Source: Microthrixaceae bacterium
GTDB taxonomy: Bacteria; Actinomycetota; Acidimicrobiia; Acidimicrobiales; Microtrichaceae
Assembly: GCA_020637215.1 (NCBI GenBank)
Contig: JACJWI010000001.1
Span: 868,001-932,000, forward strand
DNA length: 64,000 nt
Direction of reading: 5' to 3'
The notes below the pieces were generated by a model, which did no database searches, was not told the DNA's origin, and saw nothing but the letters and a program-made list of their open reading frames with translations. The position numbers and the translations under genes were made by a program. Shown here piece by piece: positions 1 to 8,761 of this stretch. The number at the start of each line of letters is the position of its first letter. Within the stretch, counting starts at the first letter, position 1.

Positions 1-514
1 TCACGGCTCGGGCAGCGCACCGCGACCAAGCTCCGCCGGGAGCGGTTCGGGTTCGTGTTCCAGTCCGACCAGCTTCTGGGCGAGCTCCCCGCCGTGGAGA
101 ACGTCGCCCTGCCGCTGATGCTCGGCGGCATGTCCGGCGATCGGCGACCGCCCGGGCCGCAGGTGGTTCGCCCCGCTCGGCCTCGCCGGCCTCGGACCCG
201 TCGACCGGGTCAGATGTCGGGCAGTCAGGTGCAGCGGGTGTCGATAGCCAGGGCGCTCGTCGTCGGGCCGTCGGTGGTCTTCGCCGACGAACCCACCGCT
301 GCTCGACCGTGCGACCAGCACCACGACGATGGAGGTCCTGACCCGTGCGTGCCGCCACGCCGGCGCCGCGCTGCTCGTCGTGACCCACGACCTCGATGTG
401 GCGGCGTCGTGCGACCGCACGGTCCGCATGCGCGACGGTCGGGTGCACGGGGTCGTGACCAACCCGTCCGCTGCGTCGGCGTCGTCCACCGCGACCGCAG
501 GGTCGGTCAGGTGA
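1..514 (+). pseudogene. ABC transporter ATP-binding subunit (LolD/MacB/FtsE type), frameshifted, 5' end outside window
   Basis: This is the remnant of the ATPase of an ABC exporter that would energise the adjoining FtsX-like permease. The Q-loop block FVFQSDQLLGELPAVENVALPL is in frame 1 near 49-115. A WFAPLGLAGLGPVDR stretch in another frame lies near 165-210. A degenerate signature SGSQVQRVSIARAL and Walker B VVFADEPT follow in frame 1 (about 218-297). LDRAT, then the H-loop LLVVTHDLDVAASCDRTVRMRDG, is in frame 2 up to the TGA at 512-514. At least three frame changes are needed to read it. The Walker A would be upstream of the window. It may be genuine decay or indels in the assembly, because the sequence elsewhere shows only two other frame or reading problems. 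Confidence 0.75.
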
Positions 515-2544
515 GCCAGGACTGCGGCTGTTGCCGCTCCTGTTGCGCCGCTCGCCCCGCCAGTCCGCGGGAGCGATCGTGCTCTGCGCAGTCGGCGTGG
601 CCATCGCCACGCTCGTCGCCGGCGTCGCCCTCGGCGCCTACCACGGCTTCGGCGCCCGTCAACCCAAGGTGGTCTGGCGGAGCCCGACGCCCGCTGCCGA
701 GCGCACGTGTCTCCGGTGGCGCTCCAACGTCAGAGCACCGACTGGTTCGACGGTCGACGCATCGACCGTGTCGACATCGCGGCGTTGGACACGACCGACC
801 AGGCCCCCGCGCCGCCCGGACTCCGCGCCGCGCCCGCTCCCGGACGGCATGCGTGTCTCCGCGCTCGCCGAGCTCATCGCCTCGCACCCGAGCGACCAGC
901 TCGGGGACCGATTCGCCAAGTCGTCGGCCGCATCGGAGCAGCCAGTGTCGCTCACCCCGATGAGCTCGTCGCGGTGGTCGGAACGACCCCGGACCAGCTC
1001 GGCCCGGCGACGAGCTCTGGGTCACCGAACGCCGTGCTCGGTCCGGATCGTCCGAGTGACACCGTTCCGGTCGCGAGCTTCGACACGACCGGTGCCGACC
1101 GGGACCTGATGATGTACCGGAGCTTCGCACTCGTCGCCGTCGTCCTCGTCGTGGTGCCCGCCGTCGCCCTCATCGGATCCTCGGCCAGGTTGACTGCGGC
1201 GCGACGCAGCAGCGCATGGCTTCGCTGCGCCTGGCCGGTGCCACCTCCGGCGCGGTGCGGCTGCTCGCGGTTGCCGAGACGACCATCGGCGCGGCGCTCG
1301 GCGCCGTCATCGGGATCGCCTCCGCGATGGCGGTCTCTGGGTTGCTCGTCGACATCGCGATGGCCGGCGGCCGATGGTTCCCCGCCGACATCCGACTCCC
1401 CGTATCGAGCGCCGCCGCACTGTTCGTCGCGACCATCGCCGTGTGCGCGGCGGCGACGGCGGTCTCGTTGCGACGGGTGGGGTCACGGCCGCTCGGCGTG
1501 GCCGCTTCGGCCGAACCCGCGTCGGCACGATGGCCACGCGTGCTCGGCCTGCTGGCGGCGATCGCGCTGCTGTGCGTCACCACCGTTGCGGCGACAGCAC
1601 AGACCTTCACCGGTTCGAACGGCCAGCCGAAGGACATGTCGGTACCGATGGTCGCCGCGCTCGCCACGGTCATCGCGTCGTTAGCGTTGGTCGGCCCGTG
1701 GGTCACGTCGATCGTCGGCCGGATCATGGTCCGCTCGGCCCGACGCACACCGCTGCTGCTGGCAGGTCGACGGGTGCTCGAAGACCCGCGCGCCGCCTAC
1801 CGGACCGTGAGCGCCGTGGTGCTCGCCGGGCTGACCGCGGGGTTCCTCGCCGGGGTGATGCCGACGGTGCAGGCGCTGGAGCGCGACGGGTTGCCGAGCG
1901 GCGCGGCGACAGCCGTCCTGGACCGCCCGGCCGCCGACGCTGTGCTCGCCGCAGCGGGCGAGGAGCGGCCGGTCGACACGCAGCCGGGTGGCGAGGTGAG
2001 CGAACCGGTCGACGTCGTCGTGCTCGCGAGCGGGCCCCGACTCGAGCGGATCCGGACCGCCACCACCGCCATCAGAGGTGGCACACCGCTCGTCGCATCC
2101 GACGACGACCTCTTCGGCGACATCACGTTCACCGCAGATGCCATGCGGGGATCGTTCGCGGTGCTGGCGTCCGGCCTGCTCCTGGCCTTCGGTGCGTCAG
2201 GGGTCGCCGCGGCCGCTGCGGTGGTCGACCAACGCCGCCTCATCGGGCGCCTGGTCCTGTGCGGCACCGAGGTGAGCACCCTCCAACGGGCACGGCGACT
2301 CCAGACGGTGTTGCCCCTCGCGGTCGCCACCATCGGATCGGTCGTCATCGGCCTGGGCAGCTCGTTCCTGCTGATGGTCGGGTTCGGACTGAGCGCGGCC
2401 CGACTCGCGTCGCCGAACGTGGGGGTGCTCGGCCTCATCGTGGTCGCCGCCATCGCCATGGGTTTGGCGAGCGCCTCGTTCAGCCGCCCGATGCTCATCG
2501 CTGCCGCTCGCAGCGCAACGGAAGGTTCCCCTGTCTCGGTGTGA
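511..2544 (+). pseudogene. FtsX-like ABC transporter permease, 5' half frameshifted
   Basis: This is the partner permease of the preceding ATPase fragment, whose TGA it overlaps. The first membrane helix (RQSAGAIVLCAVGVAIATLVAGVALGAY) is in frame 3 near 555-640. A periplasmic stretch (TDWFDGRRIDRVDIAALDTTDQ) is in frame 2 near 738-803. GMRVSALAELIASHPSDQLGDRF is in frame 3 again near 847-915. ELVAVVGTTPDQLG and the helix MMYRSFALVAVVLVVVPAVALIGSSARL are in frame 2 to about 1195. From about 1213 to the TGA at 2542-2544 a single intact frame 1 encodes the rest, starting ASLRLAGATSGAVRLLAVAETTIGAALGA. This last part has an FtsX-domain pattern with about eight hydrophobic segments. Four or more indels before position 1216 and none in the following 1.3 kb is an uneven pattern. 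Confidence 0.75.
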
Positions 2545-2646
2545 GGCCACGAGACGGGATCGAGGCCGAGGAGCGGGCCGAACGGTCGTTCACGTCCGCT
2601 CCCGCGGATCGGTAGTGTCGCAAGCGCCGCCGCCCAGGAGGGAACC

Positions 2647-4215
2647 ATGGCCACGACCTTCGCTGACACCACCACGCTCTGGGAGCTCGTCGAGCGCCGC
2701 GCCGACGCCACCCCCGACGCGCTGCTGCTCATCGACGAGTCGGGCCGCACCCTGACCTGCGGCGAGTTCCGCGACCGGGCGCTGCGGGCCGCCGCCGGGT
2801 TCCACGCCCTCGGCGTCACCCACGGCACCCGGGTCACCTGGGAGCTGCCCAACCGGTTCGAGACGATCGTCGCCAGCTTCGCCCTGGCCCGCCTGGGCGC
2901 GGTGCAGAACCCGGTGCTGCACTTCTACCGCCACAAGGAGGTCGGCTACGCGATCCGGGCCACCGAGGCCGAGTTCGTGCTCGTCCCCGGCGAGTGGGCC
3001 GGCTTCGACTTCGCGGCCATGGTCGACGAGCTGACCGCCGACTCCGCCGCTCCCCCCGTGGTGATCGACGTCTTCGCGGACCTGCCCGACGGCGACCCCG
3101 CCACCCTCGCCGGCGTCGCTGCTCCCACCGACGGCGACGAGGTCCGCTGGGTGTACTTCACCTCCGGCACCACGTCGGACCCCAAGGGCGTGCGCCACAG
3201 CGACCGGACACTCATCACCGGCGCCAACGGGCTGGCCGTCGCGCTCGACATGAGCCCCGACGACGTCGGGTCGATCGCCTTCCCGTTCAGCCACATCGCC
3301 GGACCGGACTACTTCGGCACCATGCTGCTCGCCGGGTTCCCAGCCGTCCTGTTCGAGGCGTTCAACCCGGTCTCCGCGATCCCGGTCCTGGCCGCCAACG
3401 GGGTGACCATGGTCGGTGGCGGCACCGCGTTCTACCAGATGTACCTGACCGAGCAGCGCAAGGATCCCGCCACGCCGATCATCCCGTCGCTGCGCAAGAT
3501 GTCCGGCGGCGGCGCCCCCATGCCCCCGGAGATCTTCGACGAGGTGAAGCGGGAGTTCGGCGTCAAGATCTGCCACGGCTACGGCATGACCGAATGCCCC
3601 ATGATCTGCGAGGGCTCACCGCACGACACCGACGAGCAGCTGGCCCACACCGTCGGCAAGCCGGTCGAGGGGCTCGACCTGCGGATCGTGACCGAGGACG
3701 GCTCGGTCGCCGGACCCGGCGAGGACGGCGAGGTCCGCCTCAAGGGGCCGATGGTGTTCAAGGGCTACACCGACGCGGCCGCCACCGCCGAGGCGTTCGA
3801 CGACGACGGGTGGTTCCGCACCGGCGACCTGGGCCACGTGCGCCCCGACGGCCACGTCGTGCTGACCGGCCGGCTCAAGGACGTGATCATCCGCAAGGGC
3901 GAGAACATCTCGGCCAAGGAGATCGAGGACGTGCTCTACGCCCACCCCAAGGTCGGCGACGTCGCGGTGATCGGGCTTCCCGACCGCGAGCGCGGCGAGC
4001 GGGTGTGCGCGGTCGTCGAGCGGGTCCCCGAGGCCGACCCGGCCGACGACCTCACCTTCGACGAGATGGTCGCCACGCTGACCGACGCCCAGCTGATGAA
4101 GCAGAAGTTCCCCGAGCAGCTCGTCATCGTCGACGCCCTGCCCCGCAACGAGACGCTGCGCAAGGTGCTCAAGTACAAGCTGCGCGAGGAGTACGCCGCG
4201 GTCCCCTGGCCGTGA
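2647..4215 (+). CDS. AMP-forming acyl-CoA synthetase / ligase (class I adenylate-forming)
   Basis: This 522-residue enzyme of the ANL superfamily would activate a carboxylic or fatty acid as an acyl-AMP and transfer it to CoA. Visible motifs in order are the P-loop YFTSGTTSDPKG (about aa 169-180), the A5 motif GYGMTECP (about 312), TGDLGHV after DGWFRTG (about 385-395), the hinge GRLKDVIIRKGENISAKEIE (about 407-426), and a C-terminal lysine region LPRNETLRKVLKYKL (about 498-512) that would supply the A10 lysine. The ATG is preceded by a clear AGGAGG about 4 nt upstream. The chain-length or substrate class cannot be read from the sequence. It stands alone; the next gene on the strand is 52 bp away and unrelated in function. 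Confidence 0.88.
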   Translation: MATTFADTTTLWELVERRADATPDALLLIDESGRTLTCGEFRDRALRAAAGFHALGVTHGTRVTWELPNRFETIVASFALARLGAVQNPVLHFYRHKEVGYAIRATEAEFVLVPGEWAGFDFAAMVDELTADSAAPPVVIDVFADLPDGDPATLAGVAAPTDGDEVRWVYFTSGTTSDPKGVRHSDRTLITGANGLAVALDMSPDDVGSIAFPFSHIAGPDYFGTMLLAGFPAVLFEAFNPVSAIPVLAANGVTMVGGGTAFYQMYLTEQRKDPATPIIPSLRKMSGGGAPMPPEIFDEVKREFGVKICHGYGMTECPMICEGSPHDTDEQLAHTVGKPVEGLDLRIVTEDGSVAGPGEDGEVRLKGPMVFKGYTDAAATAEAFDDDGWFRTGDLGHVRPDGHVVLTGRLKDVIIRKGENISAKEIEDVLYAHPKVGDVAVIGLPDRERGERVCAVVERVPEADPADDLTFDEMVATLTDAQLMKQKFPEQLVIVDALPRNETLRKVLKYKLREEYAAVPWP

Positions 4216-4267
4216 GCCCCGCGCCCCGGCACCGGGAGCTGTCACCCGGCGGCCGTAGGCTCGGTCC

Positions 4268-5437
4268 GTGACTCCGGAGCGATCCACCCCCACTCCCCCA
4301 GCGGTCGATCCGTCGCGCGCCGAGGAGTGGGTGTCGACCATGTCGGGTCATCGCCACCGGAGCTCCGACTCCTCCGCGGTGCGCCACGCCCACATCGGAC
4401 CGACCGGTGTCGTCGGCCCCGTCAGCCCGCTCGGCCGCACCGCCCGCGAGGAGTCCGAGGGCCTGTCGCTGGTCGCCGGCGCCACGCTCGCCTCCGGGGC
4501 GGGAGACCGGGCGCGGGACGAGGCGCCCGACGACTGGCGGACCTGCTTCGAACGTGACCGCGACCGGATCCTGCACGGCACCGCCTTCCGGCGCCTGGCC
4601 GGCAAGACCCAGGTGTTCGTGTTCCCCGACGACCACCAGCGCACCCGCATGACCCACGCGCTCGAGGTGGCGCAGGTGGCGGTCGCCATCAGCCGGGCGA
4701 TCGGGCTCAACGTCGCGCTGACCGAGGCGATCGCGCTCGGCCACGACTGCGGCCACGGCCCCGGCGGCCACGCGTCCGAGGACGCGTTCGCCCCCTACGT
4801 CGAGGGCGGCTACGACCACGCCGTCTGGGGCGCCGACGTCGTCCTCGAGCCGCTCAACCTGTGCGCCGAGACGCTCGACGGGATCCGCAACCACTCGTGG
4901 TCGCGACCGGCGCCGGCCACGCCCGAAGGTGAGGTCGTGTCGTGGGCCGACCGCATCGCGTACGTGTGCCACGACTTCGAGGACGCCGTCCACGTCGGCA
5001 TCACCGCCGCCGAACTCCTGCCTCCGGTCGTGATCGACCGCTGCGGGACCCGCCACAGCCAGCAGCTCGGCTCGTTCATCGGCGGCGTCGTCGACGCGGT
5101 GGCCGCCACCGGTTCGGTGGGCATGACCGAGCCTCTGGCCGAAGCTCTCGGCGAGTTCCGACGGTTCAACTACGACCACATCTACATGCGGCCGGCATCG
5201 GTCGAGCAGTCCCAGGCCGTGATCCGGGTGCTGCGTGCCCTCGTCGAGCACCACGCCGACCGACCCCACGCCTTGCCCAGGCCCGCCGAACAGCTCCACG
5301 GCGTCGAACCGGGCAGCACCGAGGCGTTCCGCCAGGCGGTGACGTACGTGGGGGGCATGACCGACCGGTTCGCGTTCGACCAGGCCCGCACGCTGCTGCG
5401 CTGGCCCGACGCCGAGCTGCCCGTCGGCATCGGCTGA
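4268..5437 (+). CDS. dgt: deoxyguanosinetriphosphate triphosphohydrolase-like HD-domain protein
   Basis: This HD-domain dNTP triphosphohydrolase (389 aa) would cut dNTPs to deoxynucleosides and triphosphate, influencing dNTP pools. The HD metal site is visible as RMTHALEVAQVA (His about aa 130) and LGHDCGHGPGGHASE (about aa 156-170). The family signature RDRILHGTAFRRLAGKTQVF lies just before it, and a later DRIAYVCHDFEDA supplies the second Asp. The start is the GTG at 4268. The first 60 or so residues are a low-complexity extension, so a later start is possible. The bacterial dgt family includes both true dGTPases and broader dNTPases; the sequence does not separate these. Confidence 0.88.
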   Translation: MTPERSTPTPPAVDPSRAEEWVSTMSGHRHRSSDSSAVRHAHIGPTGVVGPVSPLGRTAREESEGLSLVAGATLASGAGDRARDEAPDDWRTCFERDRDRILHGTAFRRLAGKTQVFVFPDDHQRTRMTHALEVAQVAVAISRAIGLNVALTEAIALGHDCGHGPGGHASEDAFAPYVEGGYDHAVWGADVVLEPLNLCAETLDGIRNHSWSRPAPATPEGEVVSWADRIAYVCHDFEDAVHVGITAAELLPPVVIDRCGTRHSQQLGSFIGGVVDAVAATGSVGMTEPLAEALGEFRRFNYDHIYMRPASVEQSQAVIRVLRALVEHHADRPHALPRPAEQLHGVEPGSTEAFRQAVTYVGGMTDRFAFDQARTLLRWPDAELPVGIG

Positions 5438-5463
5438 ACCCCACGCCCGGCCACCGGACGCGA

Positions 5464-5491
5464 CGACGCCCGCCCCGAGGGGCGGGCGTCG
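5464..5491. terminator. bidirectional hairpin terminator between dgt and rpmA
   Basis: A 13-bp perfect stem (CGACGCCCGCCCC paired with its complement) closes on a tiny GA loop between the convergent dgt and rpmA genes. There is no T-run, as is usual in high-GC actinobacteria. The position between converging stop codons supports a shared terminator. Confidence 0.65.
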
Positions 5492-5512
5492 CTCAGGACC
5501 GATGGGGTCCGC

Positions 5513-5770
5513 TCAGTCGGCGAGCGGCACCACGTTGACGAGCTTGCGGTTGCGGCGGGAACCGAACTTGACGGTCCCGTCGGCGAGGGCGAACAGCGTG
5601 TCGTCGCCGCCGATGCCGACGTTCTCGCCCGGGTGGATGCGGGTGCCGCGCTGGCGGACGATGATGGAACCGGCGGTGACCACACCGCCGTCGTACACCT
5701 TCACGCCCAGGCGCTGTGCGTTGGAGTCACGGCCGTTCCGGGTGGAGCCGCCGCCCTTGGTCTTGGACAT
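5513..5770 (-). CDS. rpmA: 50S ribosomal protein L27
   Basis: This 85-residue protein matches bacterial L27 in length and sequence (SKTKGGGSTRNGRDSNAQRLGVKVYDGGVVTAGSIIVRQRGTRIHPGENVGIGGDDTLFALADGTVKF). L27 sits in the large subunit near the peptidyl-transferase centre, and its extended N-terminus reaches the tRNA acceptor ends. It directly follows rplU (30-bp gap), the usual L21-L27 order, and ends the minus-strand operon at a hairpin terminator. Confidence 0.98.
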   Translation of the reverse strand: MSKTKGGGSTRNGRDSNAQRLGVKVYDGGVVTAGSIIVRQRGTRIHPGENVGIGGDDTLFALADGTVKFGSRRNRKLVNVVPLAD

Positions 5771-5800
5771 CTGAGCCTCGTCCTCTGTGCGTGGATTCCG

Positions 5801-6109
5801 TCAGCCGGCGGTGATGCCGGTGATCTCGATGGTGTGGTAGCTCTGGCGGTGACCCCAGCGCTTCCGCTCGTTCGCCTTGTTCTTGTAGGTGAAGGCGTTG
5901 ATCTTGGGACCCTTGGCCTCACCGACGACCCGAGCGGTCACCGAGGCGCCCGAGAGCTGGTCGGGGGTGGCCAGGACGGTGTCGCCGTCGACCACCATGA
6001 CCGGCCGGAGCTGGACGTCGTCGCCGGCATCGCCGAGCCGCTCGACGGAGAGCCGCTGGCCCTCCTCCACTCGATACTGCTTTCCACCGGTCTTCACGAC
6101 TGCATACAT
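5801..6109 (-). CDS. rplU: 50S ribosomal protein L21
   Basis: This 102-residue protein opens MYAVVKTGGKQYRVEEGQRLSVERL and ends with the family block RKRWGHRQSYHTIEITGI, which is diagnostic of L21, a 23S rRNA-binding protein of the large subunit. It sits between the RNase E/G gene (63 bp upstream) and rpmA. The order rne/rng-rplU-rpmA is common in actinobacteria. Confidence 0.98.
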   Translation of the reverse strand: MYAVVKTGGKQYRVEEGQRLSVERLGDAGDDVQLRPVMVVDGDTVLATPDQLSGASVTARVVGEAKGPKINAFTYKNKANERKRWGHRQSYHTIEITGITAG

Positions 6110-6172
6110 ACGGCTCGCCAGCTTAGGGGAACACCGACGGTGACCGGTAGTCGATTCCGGGATCTCCCGCGA

Positions 6173-8023
6173 TCAGCCGACCAGCTCGTCGGGCAGGAGC
6201 AGCCCGCGACCGTCGCAGTGGTCGCAGCGATCGGCCACCGACTCGAGCAGTCCCTCGCCGATCCGCTTGCGGGTCATCTCGACCAGGCCCAGCTCGGAGA
6301 TGTTGAACACCTGGGTCCGGGTCTTGTCCCGGGACAGGGCGTCACGGAACGCCTTGACGACCTTGTCGCGGTTCTCCTTGACCTCCATGTCGACGAAGTC
6401 GATCACGATGATCCCGCCGATGTCGCGCAACCGGAGCTGACGGGCGATCTCCTCGGCGGCCTCCAAGTTGTTGCGGAACACCGTCTCCTCGAGCGACGAC
6501 GAGCCGACGTTGCGGCCGGTGTTGACGTCGATGACGGTCAGCGCCTCGGTGTGCTCGATGATCAGCGATCCGCCCGAGGGCAGCCATACCTTGCGGTCGA
6601 GCGCCTTGACCAGCTGCTCGGTCACGTGGAACCGCTCGAACATGGGCAGCGACTCGGTGTCCGGATCGAAGAACTGCACCCGATCCACGAGTGCCGGGGC
6701 GACCGCAGCGACGTAGTCGTGCATGTCGTCGAACAGGGCGCGGTCGTCGATGAGGACACTGCGGTACTCGGAGTTGAACTCCTCGCGGATGATCCGGACC
6801 GCCATCTCGGGCTCGCGGTAGATGAGCCCCGGTCGCTGCTGCTCGGCGGCGAGCGCCTCGATCTGCTCCCACTGCCGGGCCAGACGGGCGACGTCGCGCT
6901 CGATCTCGTCGGCGGTGATGTTCTCGGCCGCGGTGCGCACGATCAGGCCGTGACGCTCCGGCTTCACCTTGTCGAGGATCTGCCGCAGCCGCTTGCGCTC
7001 GTTGTCGGGAAGGCGCTTGGAGATGCCGAAGGTCCGGGAGTTGGGGACGAGGACCACGAACCGACCGGGCAGCGACACCTCCTGGGTGAGCCGGGCGCCC
7101 TTGTGGGCGATCGGGTTCTTGGTCACCTGGCAGACGATCAGCTGACGGGCCTTCAGCACGTCCTCGATGCGGGGCTGGTCGCCACCCTTCGACTCGATGT
7201 CGTCGGGGTCGTACTGGACGTCGCTGCGGTACAGCACGGCGTTCTTGGGGGTGGCGATGTCGATGAACGCCGCCTCCATGCCGGGCAGCACGTTCTCGAC
7301 CCGCCCGACGTAGATGTTGCCGTGGATCTGGCTCACGTCGTCGGAGGGGCGGCTGACGAAGTGCTCCACCAGCGATCGACCCTCGAGGATGGCGATGTGG
7401 GTCGCGTCGGAGCCGACGTGGACGTTCATCTGGTAGCGGCCGATCGCCCGGCCCTTGCGCTGGCGGCCGCGGCGACGCTCGAGGGTCTCGTCGTCGAGCT
7501 CGACCGGGGTGTCGTCGCTCAGGACCGCCTCGACCGGCGTCGGCGCGCTGCGACCCTCTCCGCTCCTGCCCTGGCCGCCCTTGCTCTGGCCGCCCTTGGA
7601 GCGGTTCTGGCCGCCCTGGCCGCCCTTGGAGCGGTTCTGGCCGCCCTTGCCCTGGCCGCCCTTGCCCTGGCCGGACTTGCCCGAACCGGACTGGTTCTGC
7701 GAACCGGACGCGTTCTGGCCGCCCTGGCCGCTCTGGCCGCCGCCACCGCCGCCACCACGGCGACGCCGCCGGCGACGGCTGCTGCGGGACTGGCCTGTTC
7801 CGGGCTGGCCGCCCGAGGAGCCCCCGGACGACCCTCCCGTCGGGGACGGACCGCCCGCGCCGGACCCCCCGGCCGGAACCGGCGGGGCAGGGCGGGAGTC
7901 GCCGATCTTGGGACGGGGGGCCGCTTCAGCGGCGGGCCGGGCCGGAGCCGCTGAGGCGCCGGAGGCGGCGGGTTCGGTGGTTCCGCCGGTCGGGCGGGGT
8001 GGGTTCGATTCGGTGTCCGACAT
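6173..8023 (-). CDS. rne: ribonuclease E/G family endoribonuclease
   Basis: This 616-residue Rne/Rng-family protein would process rRNA and start mRNA decay. The first 200 residues are a Gly/Ser/Gln/Lys-rich disordered extension. An S1-type RNA-binding region follows, beginning MNVHVGSDATHIAILEGRSLVEHFV and containing GNIYVGRVENVLPGMEAAFIDI. The catalytic DNase-I-like part carries the two metal-binding Asp residues in LTVIDVNTGRNVG and IVIDFVDMEV. The C-terminal Zn-link cysteines are in CDHCDGRG, and the protein stops soon after. The domain order with a short C-terminus resembles the actinobacterial RNase E/G form rather than E. coli RNase E with its long degradosome scaffold. Confidence 0.93.
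   Translation of the reverse strand: MSDTESNPPRPTGGTTEPAASGASAAPARPAAEAAPRPKIGDSRPAPPVPAGGSGAGGPSPTGGSSGGSSGGQPGTGQSRSSRRRRRRRGGGGGGGQSGQGGQNASGSQNQSGSGKSGQGKGGQGKGGQNRSKGGQGGQNRSKGGQSKGGQGRSGEGRSAPTPVEAVLSDDTPVELDDETLERRRGRQRKGRAIGRYQMNVHVGSDATHIAILEGRSLVEHFVSRPSDDVSQIHGNIYVGRVENVLPGMEAAFIDIATPKNAVLYRSDVQYDPDDIESKGGDQPRIEDVLKARQLIVCQVTKNPIAHKGARLTQEVSLPGRFVVLVPNSRTFGISKRLPDNERKRLRQILDKVKPERHGLIVRTAAENITADEIERDVARLARQWEQIEALAAEQQRPGLIYREPEMAVRIIREEFNSEYRSVLIDDRALFDDMHDYVAAVAPALVDRVQFFDPDTESLPMFERFHVTEQLVKALDRKVWLPSGGSLIIEHTEALTVIDVNTGRNVGSSSLEETVFRNNLEAAEEIARQLRLRDIGGIIVIDFVDMEVKENRDKVVKAFRDALSRDKTRTQVFNISELGLVEMTRKRIGEGLLESVADRCDHCDGRGLLLPDELVG
7591..7650 (-). repeat. two tandem 30-bp repeats inside the RNase E/G N-terminal linker
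   Basis: Two adjacent 30-bp units, 7591-7620 and 7621-7650, differ at two bases and sit in a longer run of related GGQ/NRSKGGQ codon blocks that continues at lower identity on both sides. Because the unit is a multiple of three, expansion or contraction changes linker length without breaking the frame. Confidence 0.8.
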
Positions 8024-8035
8024 GGGACGTTCCCT

Positions 8036-8761
8036 TCATGACGCACGCTCCGAGGCGTGCGGGGACGGCGCAGCGAGCTCGATCGGCTCGCGACGTTCGC
8101 CGTCGCTCTGGATCCATTGATGCGTCCTGACGACCCGGATCGGATGCTCGGGCAGCTCCATGGCGGCGAGCAGCTCGGCGGGTCGGACGCTGCGAGGTTT
8201 GGTGCCCAGCTCGACGGTGAGTCGAGAGCATTCGGGCGTGCGGTCCACGTCGAGTGACAGCAGGAGCGGTCGCAGGTCCTCGCGCACCTGCTTGCTCTTG
8301 CGGACGAGGTCGATGGGGAGCTCCTCGGCGGCCAGCATCCGGGCGGCGTTGGCGGTCGCCCGGTCGTGGTCGGCCGGGTCGAGGAGGAACTCCCAGGTGC
8401 ACGAGGTCACCGCGTCCTGCAACGCGGCGGTGCCGGCCTCGATCGACGTCGAGGCGGTGGTCACGACCCCCGGCGGGAGGCACGGCTGGAGCAGGTCCGC
8501 CACCTCTTCCGCCGCGGGCAGTGCGGACGCCGTGCCGCCCTCGTCGGGCTCGACCAGGTCGATGTCGAGGTATTCGGCGAGGGACTCGTAGCCGGTCGAC
8601 AGCGCCAGGCCGAAGTGCAGCCGGGCCCGGGGCGAGAACCCCTGGCTGTAGGCGACGGGGAGCCCCGCTCGCCGCACGGCACGCTCGAGGATGCGGGCCA
8701 GGTCGCGGTGCGACAGGAACCGCACCTTTCCGACCTTGGCGTAGCGGACCCTGACCTCCAT
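8036..8761 (-). CDS. TIGR03936 / DUF2344 radical-SAM-linked protein
   Basis: This 241-residue protein of the DUF2344 family begins MEVRVRYAKVGKVRFLSHRDLARILERAVRRAGLPVAYSQGFSPRARLHFGLALSTGYES, the hallmark N-terminus of this family. It is almost always encoded beside, or fused to, a B12-binding radical SAM protein, as here. The ATG at 8761 overlaps the upstream TGA by one base (TGATG), implying translational coupling. The molecular role is not established. Links to tRNA or RNA modification have been suggested from context only. RNase E/G follows 12 bp downstream. Confidence 0.85.
   Translation of the reverse strand: MEVRVRYAKVGKVRFLSHRDLARILERAVRRAGLPVAYSQGFSPRARLHFGLALSTGYESLAEYLDIDLVEPDEGGTASALPAAEEVADLLQPCLPPGVVTTASTSIEAGTAALQDAVTSCTWEFLLDPADHDRATANAARMLAAEELPIDLVRKSKQVREDLRPLLLSLDVDRTPECSRLTVELGTKPRSVRPAELLAAMELPEHPIRVVRTHQWIQSDGERREPIELAAPSPHASERAS

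Noticed and set aside
7560..7790. Possible phase-variable repeat in RNase E/G
   Set aside because: The repeat unit is a multiple of three, so copy changes alter linker length but not the frame. It is listed as a repeat only.
5633..7954. A 773-codon plus-strand open frame opposite the RNase E/G gene
   Set aside because: It is the antisense shadow of a GC-rich gene. The product is an Asp/Leu/Val-rich sequence without domains, and the opposite strand encodes a well-conserved RNase E/G with catalytic motifs.
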